Source: Mycoplasmatota bacterium
GTDB lineage: Bacteria > Bacillota_I > Bacilli_A > RF39 > UBA660
Length of the DNA stretch: 64,000 nt
Direction of reading: 5' to 3'
NCBI GenBank assembly: GCA_022774645.1
Contig: JALFKQ010000026.1
Span: 62,001-126,000 of the forward strand
This document shows positions 38,668 through 46,569 of the stretch, one piece after another. How positions within the stretch are numbered: the stretch's first letter is position 1; each line of letters starts with the position of its first letter. The notes below the pieces were generated by a model. It was not told where the DNA came from. It was given only the letters and a program-made list of their open reading frames with translations, and ran no database searches. Position numbers and translations under genes: made by a program.

Positions 38668-39231
38668 ATGAATATATTACAAATATTGCTTATTAGTGTA
38701 GGATTAGCTGCTGATGCTTTTGCTGTGTCAGTTATTAAAGGATTATCTATTAAAAATATTAGTTTAAAGGATACATTTAAACTTGCTATATGCTTTGGTT
38801 TATTTCAAGGTATAATGCCTGCAATTGGTTATTTGCTTGGTAGTACATTTGAAAATGTTATAACTAGTATTGATCATTATGTTGCTTTTGTATTACTAGG
38901 ATTTATAGGTATTAAAATGATAATTGAAGCTTTTGATGATGAAAAAAATGATAATAAAGATTTAAGTATTAAATCAGTATTATTGCTTGGAATTGCTACT
39001 AGTATTGATGCTCTTGCAGTAGGTATTGCTTATGTTTGTGCCTATGGTAGTTATAATGCATTTTTAACATTTACTATGATAGCAATAATTACATTTATTT
39101 TATCAATAATCGGTGTTAAAATTGGTAGTAAGTTTGGTTCAAAGTATGGTAAAATAGCTGAAATAATAGGTGGTATTATATTAATACTACTGGGTACTAA
39201 TATTTTACTTGAACATTTAGAAATTTTATAA
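38668..39231 (+). CDS. mntP: Manganese efflux pump MntP
   Basis: A 187-residue membrane protein with six membrane segments in two halves. The conserved acidic motifs are present: LAADAFAVSVIKGL (about 13-26) and TSIDALAVGIAY (about 111-122). Family members export Mn2+. No yybP-ykoY riboswitch precedes it. Together with the ZIP transporter at 41111 it suggests active control of divalent metals. Confidence 0.92.
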   Translation: MNILQILLISVGLAADAFAVSVIKGLSIKNISLKDTFKLAICFGLFQGIMPAIGYLLGSTFENVITSIDHYVAFVLLGFIGIKMIIEAFDDEKNDNKDLSIKSVLLLGIATSIDALAVGIAYVCAYGSYNAFLTFTMIAIITFILSIIGVKIGSKFGSKYGKIAEIIGGIILILLGTNILLEHLEIL

Positions 39232-39257
39232 TATTATTTATTTAAGGAAGTGATAAA

Positions 39258-39884
39258 ATGAAAAAAATAAATGAAAGTATAAGTACTCTAATAAAAGCAA
39301 TTTATGCTGGTATTATGATTGGAATTGGTGGAATAGTTTATTTAATGAGTAATAATTCTATTATTGGTGCTACTTTATTTGGTATAGGTTTGTTTACTAT
39401 TTGTGTTTATAAAATGAATTTATATACAGGAATGGTAGGATATATATTAGAGAATAAAATTAATTATGTTTTTAAATTATTAATAACTTTAATAGGAAAT
39501 TTTATAGGAACATTTTTAACAGCAATTTTAATTATAAACACAAGAGTATCTGATATAATTATCAAAGCAAAAAATATATCTTTAATTAAAATAAATGATA
39601 GTTATTTAAGTATATTAATACTTTCTTTCTTTTGTGGAATATTAATGTATCTTGCTGTTAATAATTATAAGAAAAGTGAAGATGTTATAAAGAAATATTT
39701 ATCTATATTTTTATCTGTTATAGTATTTATACTATGTGGCTTTGAACACTGTATTGCTAATATGTTTTATTTTTCTGTTGCTGAAGTTTGGTCTTTAAAG
39801 TCATTTTTTCCTATTATTATAATGATAATTGGAAATAGTTTGGGTGCAATATTCATATCAATTTACGACAATAAAGTAAAGTAA
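39258..39884 (+). CDS. Formate/nitrite transporter family channel
   Basis: A 208-residue membrane protein with six segments. The FNT motif GFEHCIANMFYFSVAEVWS (about 162-180) and the N-terminal AIYAGIMIGIGGIVYLMS fit FocA/NirC channels, which pass formate, nitrite or similar anions. It is short (typical 260-280), mainly through shorter loops. It follows mntP by 26 bases with AAGGAAGTGA before the start. Substrate uncertain; formate or lactate efflux would suit a fermenter. Confidence 0.85.
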   Translation: MKKINESISTLIKAIYAGIMIGIGGIVYLMSNNSIIGATLFGIGLFTICVYKMNLYTGMVGYILENKINYVFKLLITLIGNFIGTFLTAILIINTRVSDIIIKAKNISLIKINDSYLSILILSFFCGILMYLAVNNYKKSEDVIKKYLSIFLSVIVFILCGFEHCIANMFYFSVAEVWSLKSFFPIIIMIIGNSLGAIFISIYDNKVK

Positions 39885-40077
39885 TATTTCTTGATTTAAA
39901 ATATAATTTATAATAAAATAAATAACTATGTTAAGATGAGTAAAAGACGCTTTAACTTAAAAGATATGTAAAACATATAATACTAATAATTTTAAAATTA
40001 CTTTAGAAGAGTAAGAAATAATGAAAGACTTAAGATATAGAGAAAGTTGTCCCGATTATAATACTATAAAAGAAAAC
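39885..40077. other. Intergenic stretch with coding debris
   Basis: No intact gene. A 27-codon open stretch (40021-40104, start MKDLRYRESCPDYNTIKE) looks like a gene fragment and overlaps the promoter at 40078-40105. Confidence 0.35.
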
Positions 40078-40105
40078 TTGACAAATAAAGTTTTTAGAGT
40101 ATAAT
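40078..40105 (+). promoter_or_regulatory. Consensus sigma-A promoter
   Basis: TTGACA (40078-40083), 16-base spacer, TATAAT (40100-40105). It is among the best -35/-10 matches in the forward half and starts a short structured RNA. Confidence 0.75.
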
Positions 40106-40111
40106 ATCACT

Positions 40112-40213
40112 TAAGTGAGGAGATATAAACAGAAATGTGAGCTATCTCGGGTTAAAATATTAACTTACACAAAATACTTGGAGTCACGAATAAATTAATT
40201 TGTGACTTTTTTG
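40112..40213 (+). ncRNA. Candidate small RNA or attenuator leader
   Basis: About 100 bases from the consensus promoter to a terminator. Hairpins: GAGATA (40120-40125)/TATCTC (40143-40148); GTTAA-AATA-TTAAC (40151-40164); terminator AGTCAC (40182-40187)/GTGACT (40202-40207) with T6. It ends about 20 bases before the Spo0A-C-like gene and could control it, or be an independent RNA. No known class recognised. Confidence 0.5.
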
Positions 40214-40291
40214 TTGCAAATTGGAAAGGGATGAATAAATATAATAAAGGATTTTAGAAAACTATTTATTAAGGATAGTGAAGACTTCTTT

Positions 40292-40849
40292 TTGTTTGAT
40301 AATGTTTCTAATTTTGTTGTTTGTGGTGATAGGGGTATGTATAACAGATTTAAAGATGGATTGTTAACTGATATAGATGAAAAACAATCAATTAAAATTA
40401 AAATATTATCTCTATTAGAAGCTTATGGTTTTCCTATGGATGAACTTGGTACTTATTTTTATAAAGATATAATAGCTAAATGTTATGATGTTATCAATTC
40501 AAAACAAGATGAAAATTATTTCAATAGATGTGGTATGCTATTAGAAGAATTAAAAAATCCATATTCTAACTTTTATTTTGATTTAGCAAGAAATGATAAC
40601 GATATTGGAACAACTACTTTTCATTTATATATAGAAAAAGCTTTAAATTTAGTAGATGAGGGTATGGCTAATCCTAATTTACCTAATAATATATTTGGAA
40701 CAGAAGTAAAAAGTGCTAATTATGGAATACAAGCTTATCAATTAGCTTCATTTATATCAAAGCCTTATTTAATGGACTCTTTTGATGCAATTGAAAGTGG
40801 TAGCCCTATGACTTTAAAATTATCAAACAATAGAAATATTGAAAATTAA
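40292..40849 (+). CDS. Lone Spo0A C-terminal-like domain protein
   Basis: About 185 residues from TTG 40292. The frame is open back to 40235 (FRKLFIKDSEDFF upstream), but no good start is there; dropping one T from the run at 40253-40256 would join it to ATG 40231 after GGAAAGGG. The sequence follows the Spo0A effector domain: LLEAYGFPMDELGTYFYKDII (compare IGVPAHIKGYxYLREAI), NPYSNFYFDLARNDN, then NIFGTEVKSANYGIQAYQLASFI (compare SLFGYTVSxxKxxPTNSEFIA). There is no receiver domain. The match is weak and by eye. Confidence 0.5.
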   Translation: MFDNVSNFVVCGDRGMYNRFKDGLLTDIDEKQSIKIKILSLLEAYGFPMDELGTYFYKDIIAKCYDVINSKQDENYFNRCGMLLEELKNPYSNFYFDLARNDNDIGTTTFHLYIEKALNLVDEGMANPNLPNNIFGTEVKSANYGIQAYQLASFISKPYLMDSFDAIESGSPMTLKLSNNRNIEN

Positions 40850-40856
40850 ACATAAT

Positions 40857-40887
40857 AAAAGGATATTCAATAACGAATATCCTTTTA
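40857..40887. terminator. Bidirectional terminator
   Basis: Perfect 12-base arms AAAAGGATATTC (40857-40868) and GAATATCCTTTT (40875-40886). It serves the Spo0A-like gene and the convergent small gene. Confidence 0.9.
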
Positions 40888-40889
40888 TA

Positions 40890-41015
40890 TTATTTACCTC
40901 TTGAATTACTTCTAGCTTTACTATTGCTTCTAGCATTGTTATGAGCATTGTTTCTTGCTCTACTATTACTACGAGCATTAGATTTGCATCTAGAATTACT
41001 TCTTGCGTTAGTCAT
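40890..41015 (-). CDS. Small basic Arg/Asn/Ser repeat protein
   Basis: A 41-residue protein made almost only of Arg, Asn, Ser, Ala and Lys. The block ARSNS recurs at residues 4-8, 14-18, 28-32 and 35-39 (followed by R or K), and most of the rest follows the same five-residue rhythm. There is one Cys, one His, no hydrophobic core and a high positive charge. A strong site GGTGGTGAT is 5 bases before the ATG, and a bidirectional terminator follows the stop, so it looks like a real, well-expressed gene. It may bind nucleic acid; function unknown. Confidence 0.65.
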   Translation of the reverse strand: MTNARSNSRCKSNARSNSRARNNAHNNARSNSKARSNSRGK

Positions 41016-41099
41016 TTTTAATCACCACCTGTTATTATTATGGAATTTATATATAAAATAATACTATTAAAATATGGTAATAATTGTCATTTAAATTAA

Positions 41100-41105
41100 T
41101 ATAAT
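41100..41105 (+). promoter_or_regulatory. -10 promoter element of zupT
   Basis: TATAAT ends 5 bases before the ATG at 41111, so the transcript would start at the start codon (leaderless). No ribosome binding site is present. Confidence 0.5.
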
Positions 41106-41110
41106 TTTAT

Positions 41111-41857
41111 ATGAATGAAATATATATACCTTTATTACTTTCTTTAATTGCTGGTATTTCTACTGTTATTGGTAGTTTATTAATTTTTATTAAAATAAAA
41201 AGAATAGGGGAGTTTATTACTTTTTCATTATCATTTTCATTAGGCATTATGTTTTTAATATCAATGTTTGATTTATTGCCTTCATCATTACCTGTTCTCT
41301 TAAATAAATATGGATATTTTTATGGAATTATTATTTGTATTTTAACTTTTATGTTAGGCTACTTATCAATAGATAAAATAAACAAAAAAATAGAAAACAA
41401 TAATAATAAGTCTTCATTATATAAAATAGGAGTACTTAGTATGATTTCGTTGATGTTACATAATTTTCCAGAAGGTATTGCTGTATTTATTAGTGCATAT
41501 ACAAATATAAGTATTGGAATAAAACTATGTATTGCTATTATGCTTCATAATATTCCAGAAGGTATTGCTATATCTATTCCACTTTATTATAGTGGTGTAG
41601 GGAAGAAAAGGACTATATTATATACATTAATATCTGGTTTAACTGAACCACTTGGTGCCCTACTTACTTATTTATTATTTAAGAACTTTATTAATAATAT
41701 ATTTCTTGCTTTTGTATTATTATTTGTTGCTGGACTTATGATTAGTTTATCAATAAATGATATGTTAAAAGAAGCTATGAGTTATAATAAAACAAAATAT
41801 ATATTTATAGGTATTATATTATCTTGTTTTGTTACAGCACTAGCCCTATTCATTTAA
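41111..41857 (+). CDS. zupT: ZIP-family divalent metal transporter
   Basis: A 248-residue membrane protein with eight segments. Metal-binding motifs HNFPEG (about 117-122) and HNIPEG (about 145-150) and the GLTEPLGA segment identify ZupT/GufA-type ZIP uptake carriers for Zn, Fe or Mn. Length is normal. No ribosome binding site precedes the ATG and the -10 element is next to it, so translation is probably leaderless. It is the last forward gene before the terminus region. Confidence 0.9.
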   Translation: MNEIYIPLLLSLIAGISTVIGSLLIFIKIKRIGEFITFSLSFSLGIMFLISMFDLLPSSLPVLLNKYGYFYGIIICILTFMLGYLSIDKINKKIENNNNKSSLYKIGVLSMISLMLHNFPEGIAVFISAYTNISIGIKLCIAIMLHNIPEGIAISIPLYYSGVGKKRTILYTLISGLTEPLGALLTYLLFKNFINNIFLAFVLLFVAGLMISLSINDMLKEAMSYNKTKYIFIGIILSCFVTALALFI

Positions 41858-41922
41858 TAAATTAAAAGTAGGGGAATATATGTTTTTAAGATATAAATAA
41901 TTTTTACATTTAGACAGTGAAT

Positions 41923-42024
41923 TTATATATCTTTTAATATCTCAATGCAAAATATGATACTTAATCATTTTCAAATTTTTAATTAAGGTGGAAAATTATA
42001 TATCTTTTAATATCTCGATGCAAA
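41923..42024. repeat. Pair of 29-base direct repeats near dif
   Basis: Copies at 41923-41951 and 41996-42024 differ at one base (CTCAATGCAAA versus CTCGATGCAAA after the shared TTATATATCTTTTAATAT). Start-to-start distance is 73 bases. Only two copies and no further array, so not a CRISPR. Confidence 0.8.
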
Positions 42025-42242
42025 TTACAGCTTCATTATTATTTATAAAGCTAATAAAATAAATCTAATAACATTATATAATATGATATATCAATATAAT
42101 TAAATATATTTATATATAAAATATCTATAATTAAAGTTAATATATATATCATAAATTAATAATGTGTATTACTAAATAATTATTAATAAATATTATAGGT
42201 AATCATGTACATAATTTCTATCAATTTTTACTACAATATTTT

Positions 42243-42270
42243 ACTTCAAATAATATATGTTATGTTAACT
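42243..42270. other. dif: dif site (chromosome dimer resolution), replication terminus
   Basis: A 28-base sequence with two 11-base arms around a 6-base centre (TATATG). The left arm is ACTTCAAATAA and the right (XerD-side) arm is TTATGTTAACT. By my recall of the Bacillus subtilis dif sequence it matches at 23 of 28 positions; the right arm differs from it at one base and resembles the XerD arm of Escherichia coli dif too. It sits in a gene-free stretch at the point where genes switch from forward (left) to reverse (right), as expected at a terminus. Confidence 0.85.
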
Positions 42271-42539
42271 TGTATGAATATGAATGAATAAATTTTTTAA
42301 GATAGAAGTTGAACTAAATTTAATTATTATATTGTTATTAATACAAATACTTTTTTGTTATTTGAATTGATTTTATAGTTATTAAAATTATGTCTAGATT
42401 GTAGTGCAATATATATTTAATTATAATTGTGATCTTTATAATCGTTACAATTATTAAAAATATTATTGTTTTATATAATGTTCTATTATTATTTATAAAG
42501 CATATATTCTCCTCTACTCTATAATTTTATACAAAATAA

Positions 42540-42560
42540 AACTGCTTATAAAAGCAGTTA
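42540..42560 (-). terminator. Terminator after the HTH gene
   Basis: AACTGCTT (42540-42547) and AAGCAGTT (42552-42559); on the reverse strand TTTTATTTT follows. Confidence 0.75.
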
Positions 42561-42569
42561 TTTATTTTA

Positions 42570-43337
42570 TTACATTTTACGTGATTGAATTTCAGCCATT
42601 CTATTTAATACTTCACTGGCATTATCTTTATTAATTTCAGTATATCCAAGTTCTCTTAATGCTTGTAATTTAACTGTATTTAATTGTTGTGTTCTACTTA
42701 ATTTTTCTTCTTTGTCATTTTCAATTTCCTGAACAAATCTATTATGAGAATCAACTAATTTTGATTTAGAAGCTCCGCCATTATTATATAAGTTAAATGC
42801 AGTAAATATTATACTCTCTAATATAAATTGTTTAGTCTCGTCAAACTTAAATTCAAGTGGTGATGTAAATCCAGTTTTCTTTGATAAATATGCAAAGATA
42901 TATTTGATTTCTTTTACATTATCAAGTGATTGTAATACATGATATAAGTATAAGAATGTATAATATGTATCTTTATTTTTTTCTTCTGTGAACTTTTCTT
43001 TAATTAAAAATACTAAATCATTTAATAATTCTTGTTCTTCTTTAGTAAGATTTTTATAATTAAATATTTGATTGCTTGAATCTTTTACATTTTGATTTAA
43101 TCTTGCTTCTACATTTTCTAAATATTCGCTAGTGATTTTTATATTTTTAATTGTTTTTTCACTACCGTCTTCTATATCTAATAATTTTAATAGCATTATT
43201 CTTTTTTCTTGTGGCCATTTGCTTAATGAATCAAGTTCAAGATAATTATATATCATTTGTCTTGAAACACCTAAATACTTGGCTAATTTTACTTTTGAAA
43301 TACCTAGTTCTCCTAACAAAGTATTTAATTCTTTCAT
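42570..43337 (-). CDS. HTH-domain regulator, unknown family
   Basis: A 255-residue protein. The N-terminal 50 residues form an XRE-like helix-turn-helix (ISKVKLAKYLGVSRQMIYNYLE). The rest is helical and charged (NLTKEEQELLNDLVFLIKEKF, SLDNVKEIKYIFAYLSKK) with no known domain. The start has GGAGTGATT. It is the first gene on the reverse side of the terminus. Target genes unknown. Confidence 0.7.
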   Translation of the reverse strand: MKELNTLLGELGISKVKLAKYLGVSRQMIYNYLELDSLSKWPQEKRIMLLKLLDIEDGSEKTIKNIKITSEYLENVEARLNQNVKDSSNQIFNYKNLTKEEQELLNDLVFLIKEKFTEEKNKDTYYTFLYLYHVLQSLDNVKEIKYIFAYLSKKTGFTSPLEFKFDETKQFILESIIFTAFNLYNNGGASKSKLVDSHNRFVQEIENDKEEKLSRTQQLNTVKLQALRELGYTEINKDNASEVLNRMAEIQSRKM

Positions 43338-43368
43338 TTGATAATCACTCCTCTACTCTACATACTAA

Positions 43369-43397
43369 TTGTATAACACTTTACATTTGATTGTCAA
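43369..43397 (-). promoter_or_regulatory. Promoter of the HTH gene
   Basis: On the reverse strand TTGACA is followed by a 16-base spacer and TATACA; the ATG is about 35 bases downstream. Confidence 0.6.
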
Positions 43398-43489
43398 TAT
43401 CAAAAGTAAATATTTAGTTAAAAAGAAGTGATAAAATATTTTTTAATATTTCAATTTCTTTTATCAAAATATTTCTTGTATAAAAAAAT

Positions 43490-43590
43490 AGTCGAATAAT
43501 GAAGGGATCCGACCAAATCCTAAGACATGATGTCTTATTACAGTAACCTGTAATTCTTAGGTAATACACAGAAGTCACCTTCTGTATAAA
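43490..43590 (+). ncRNA. Candidate structured RNA with competing hairpins
   Basis: CCTAAGA (43519-43525) can pair with TCTTAGG (43555-43561), enclosing hairpin TTACAG-TAAC-CTGTAA (43538-43553). The same AAGA can instead form AAGAC-ATGAT-GTCTT (43522-43536). A third perfect hairpin ACAGAAG-TCAC-CTTCTGT spans 43568-43585. A possible promoter (TTGTATAAA, near 43474) precedes it on the forward strand. Transcribed strand is not certain. Not a tRNA and no riboswitch class recognised. Confidence 0.4.
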
Positions 43591-43749
43591 TTAATATTAT
43601 AATATTTTCTAATTATTTTTGTATATTGCAACTCTCTTTTTCTTAATTACTAGTTTATCAGTTTTAATTAGTAAAGTCTATAAATATTTATTTAAAAGTT
43701 TGCAAATAAAAAGATTGTTTTCTTAATATTGAAATACAATCTTTTTTGA

Positions 43750-44545
43750 TTAGCTAACTCTTATTAAAGAGATTATTTTATGTGTCTTATTTTCATTTTT
43801 ACCGAGTGTTAATTTATATTTAGCTACTACTAATTTACTATCATATTCTAATACATCTGCTTCGTAATACTTATTAAATAAATCATTATCTTCATTTATA
43901 TTTAGAACATCTACATCAACTTCTATTGTTTTTTTTTGTTTCAACTATATTTGTTGCTTTTAAAATTATTTCATCTTGAAGGCCAGTTGGGAATGAACCA
44001 AAGAATTTACTATCTCTATATCCGATGTATGATCCTTTTTTATTTAGTTTTTCATATTTATTATTTTCGAATTTCTCTCCATATAGATTATAGTAATGAC
44101 TTTTAAACTTTTCTAAATCTATTGCTGCACAGCCTGTTGCTTCTTCACCGTTATAACATTCTTCAGAGATATATCCATCTTTTTTAATGCTTGTCATATA
44201 TGCGAGATATAACTTAGCATAGTCATTATCAAATACATTTGTATTTACTTTATTACTTGTTAGACTTAATGCATAATACACTAAACCTATACTTTCTAAA
44301 AGTTGTTCATTTGCTATTTTTTTAGTTATTTTTGTTTCTATTTTTTCATCTTCTTCTATAGCTTTAGTAGTTGTTGTTGTTGTTGTCTTTGCAGTTGATT
44401 GTGTTTTATTGACATTATTTTCTTTACTAGATGTATGGTTATATACTATATATCCAGCTAATCCTATTATAATTAATGACATAAGAACTATTATTATAAT
44501 TAATATTTTATTACTTTTTGGTTTATTTAAATCGTTTTCTTGCAT
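43750..44545 (-). pseudogene. Membrane-anchored protein with Thr linker, frameshifted in an A9 run
   Basis: Frame one (44545-43916) encodes an N-terminal cytoplasmic tail, one membrane segment (residues 13-35), a polythreonine linker (TTTTTTT), and an external domain with Cys pairs (EECYNGEEATGCAAID). Frame two continues to 43750 (TIEVDVDVLNINEDND ... LIRVS). Dropping one A from the A9 run at about 43930-43938 joins them into about 265 residues. Family unknown. It follows ldh at a short distance. Could be sequencing error, mutation, or slippage expression. Confidence 0.65.
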
Positions 44546-44563
44546 TTTTAATTTTCCTTTTTA

Positions 44564-45472
44564 TTAATCTTTTATTTTTTTAATTGCACTTTTTATTACT
44601 TGTATTGAATTATCTAGTTTTTCTTGTTCTGTTTTGTTTAAATCAACCTCCATTTTTTTAACTGCTCCATCTTTATTTATTACTGTTGGAGTACTAAAAT
44701 ATATATCATCTTTTTCATCATAACTAGAGACAGTTATAATTGTATTTTCATTATTTAAAATAGCATTTGTTATTCTTGTTAAACACATGGCTATTCCATA
44801 ATAAGTTGCTCCTTTTCTTTCTATAATTTCATAGGCAGCATTTCTTACATCATCTTCAATCGTATTCATTTCCTCTTCTGTTAAATATTTATCTAGTTTT
44901 TCACTTCCAATTAATGCAGAACTCCAAAGTACAAATTCAGAATCACCATGTTCTCCGATTACATATGTATGTATACTTTTTGGATTTATATTAACTTTTT
45001 CACCAACTAAGTATCTTAATCTTGCAGTGTCTAAACTTGTGCCTGATCCAATTACTTTGTTTGGTGTCATTTTTGAATATTTATATGTTATATATGTCAT
45101 TATATCAAGTGGATTAGTTGCTACTAGAAAATATCCTTTGAAACCATTTTTCATAACTTCTGTTATTATTGATTTAAATATTTTTGAATTTTTATTGATT
45201 AAATCCATTCTTGTTTCCCCTGGATTTTGATTTGCTCCAGCTGCTATTACTATAAGTTTAGCATCCCTACAATCACTATAGTCCCCAACTCTGATATCTA
45301 TTTTTGAAGGCGAGAAAGCAAGACAATGGTTTAGATCTGCTGCTTCACCTATAATTCTTTCTTTATTAATATCAATTAATACTAATTCATTTACACTTGT
45401 GTTTTGATTAAGTAATGAAAATGCATAACTCATTCCTACATTACCACACCCTATTATAATTACTTTGTTCAT
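44564..45472 (-). CDS. ldh: L-lactate dehydrogenase
   Basis: NADH-dependent reduction of pyruvate to L-lactate. 302 residues: NAD motif GCGNVGMSYAF, substrate Arg in GETRMDL (usual GETRLDL), DTARLRYLV, and the catalytic His in GEHGDSEFVLWS. The sequence is closer to LDH than malate dehydrogenase at these sites. AAGGAG precedes the ATG. It points to homolactic or mixed-acid fermentation. Confidence 0.92.
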   Translation of the reverse strand: MNKVIIIGCGNVGMSYAFSLLNQNTSVNELVLIDINKERIIGEAADLNHCLAFSPSKIDIRVGDYSDCRDAKLIVIAAGANQNPGETRMDLINKNSKIFKSIITEVMKNGFKGYFLVATNPLDIMTYITYKYSKMTPNKVIGSGTSLDTARLRYLVGEKVNINPKSIHTYVIGEHGDSEFVLWSSALIGSEKLDKYLTEEEMNTIEDDVRNAAYEIIERKGATYYGIAMCLTRITNAILNNENTIITVSSYDEKDDIYFSTPTVINKDGAVKKMEVDLNKTEQEKLDNSIQVIKSAIKKIKD

Positions 45473-45522
45473 TTTATTATTCTCCTTATAAATATTTTAA
45501 CATAATAAAAGAAGAATTTGTA

Positions 45523-46569
45523 CTATTCTTCTATATATTTTCTATCAACTCTTGAACTTACATCACACATTACTTCATAATTAATTGTTTCTAAGTGTTC
45601 TGCTATTTCATTAATATGTTGATTATCTTTTATTATTTCTACAGTATCATTTACTTTTACTGTTTTGTCTATAAGGACAAATAACATATCCATACAGATA
45701 TTTCCAACTATTTTGTATTTATTATTATTTATATAAACAAATCTACCTGTATTTTTTCTAATTATTCCATCAGCATATCCGATTGGAACTATTCCTATAT
45801 ATTCATCTTTATTTGCTTTATATTTTCCATCATATCCAACAGTTTCATCTTTTTTAATTTCTTTAATTTCTATTATTTTTGATTTTAATGTAAAAACAGA
45901 ATTTAATGCTAATTTATTATTAAAACCATACATTATTATTCCCATTCTACATCCATTAACATAATCTTTTTTCTTATAATTTGTTATTGTATCACTATTT
46001 GGTATATGAACTATTTCTATTTTTGATAGATTTATATCACTTGTGATATTTTCAAATCTTTTAAATTGACTTTCTGTTAAAGTTGAATCTGTACTTTTAT
46101 AGATATGGGTATATATACCTTCAATTTTTATATTTGATTCATTTATTATTTTATATATTTCATTTAGTTCTTCTTTTGTACCAATTCCAAGTCTATTCAT
46201 ACCGGTATTTATTTTTAAATGACATGTGAAAATTTTATTTTTAACTTTATTTAAATATTCTAGTGAACTTATAGTTAGTGTTATATTATTTTTATTTGCA
46301 ATATTTATGTATTTTGTATCTATTGGTTCTAAAACAAGTATTCTAGTGTCTGTAATTTTTCTTACTTTTAGTGCTTCGTCTAAGGAAGAAACAGCTAGAT
46401 AGTTTGCACCACCTAGCAATATACTTTTTACACATTTTATACCTAAACCATAACAATTTGCTTTAACTACTGCAATGTGATATTTATATTCTTTTGATGA
46501 ATTAACTATTGTTTTTATATTGTTTTCTAATTTTTTAAGATTTATTAATTCATATGTTTGTCTCATCAT
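45523..46569 (-). CDS. alr: Alanine racemase
   Basis: PLP enzyme making D-alanine for peptidoglycan. 348 residues: PLP lysine in AVVKANCYGLGI (usual ANAYGHG), HLKINTGMNRLGI, and the C-terminal catalytic Tyr region in YDGKYKAN, IVPIGYADG and VGNICMDM. Two ATG codons in tandem start it right after the mnmA stop codon, so it is probably translated by coupling. Supports the presence of a cell wall, with murC. Confidence 0.93.
   Translation of the reverse strand: MMRQTYELINLKKLENNIKTIVNSSKEYKYHIAVVKANCYGLGIKCVKSILLGGANYLAVSSLDEALKVRKITDTRILVLEPIDTKYINIANKNNITLTISSLEYLNKVKNKIFTCHLKINTGMNRLGIGTKEELNEIYKIINESNIKIEGIYTHIYKSTDSTLTESQFKRFENITSDINLSKIEIVHIPNSDTITNYKKKDYVNGCRMGIIMYGFNNKLALNSVFTLKSKIIEIKEIKKDETVGYDGKYKANKDEYIGIVPIGYADGIIRKNTGRFVYINNNKYKIVGNICMDMLFVLIDKTVKVNDTVEIIKDNQHINEIAEHLETINYEVMCDVSSRVDRKYIEE

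Larger units (their letters stand above)
41858..42539. other. Gene-free AT-rich terminus region
   Basis: About 700 bases with no gene. It holds two direct repeats (41923-41951 and 41996-42024), the dif site at 42243-42270, and a 17-base sequence ATTATTATTTATAAAGC present near 42036 and 42484. The gene direction changes from forward to reverse across it. Confidence 0.7.

Noticed and set aside
41923-42024. Two direct repeats as a CRISPR remnant
   Set aside because: Only two copies, no further array and no cas genes in the window.
42243-42270. Replication origin at the gene-direction switch
   Set aside because: Genes converge on the switch rather than diverge, there is no dnaA-dnaN, and the sequence fits dif.
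43490-43590. tRNA or tRNA-like gene
   Set aside because: No acceptor stem or T-loop consensus; arm lengths do not fit a cloverleaf.
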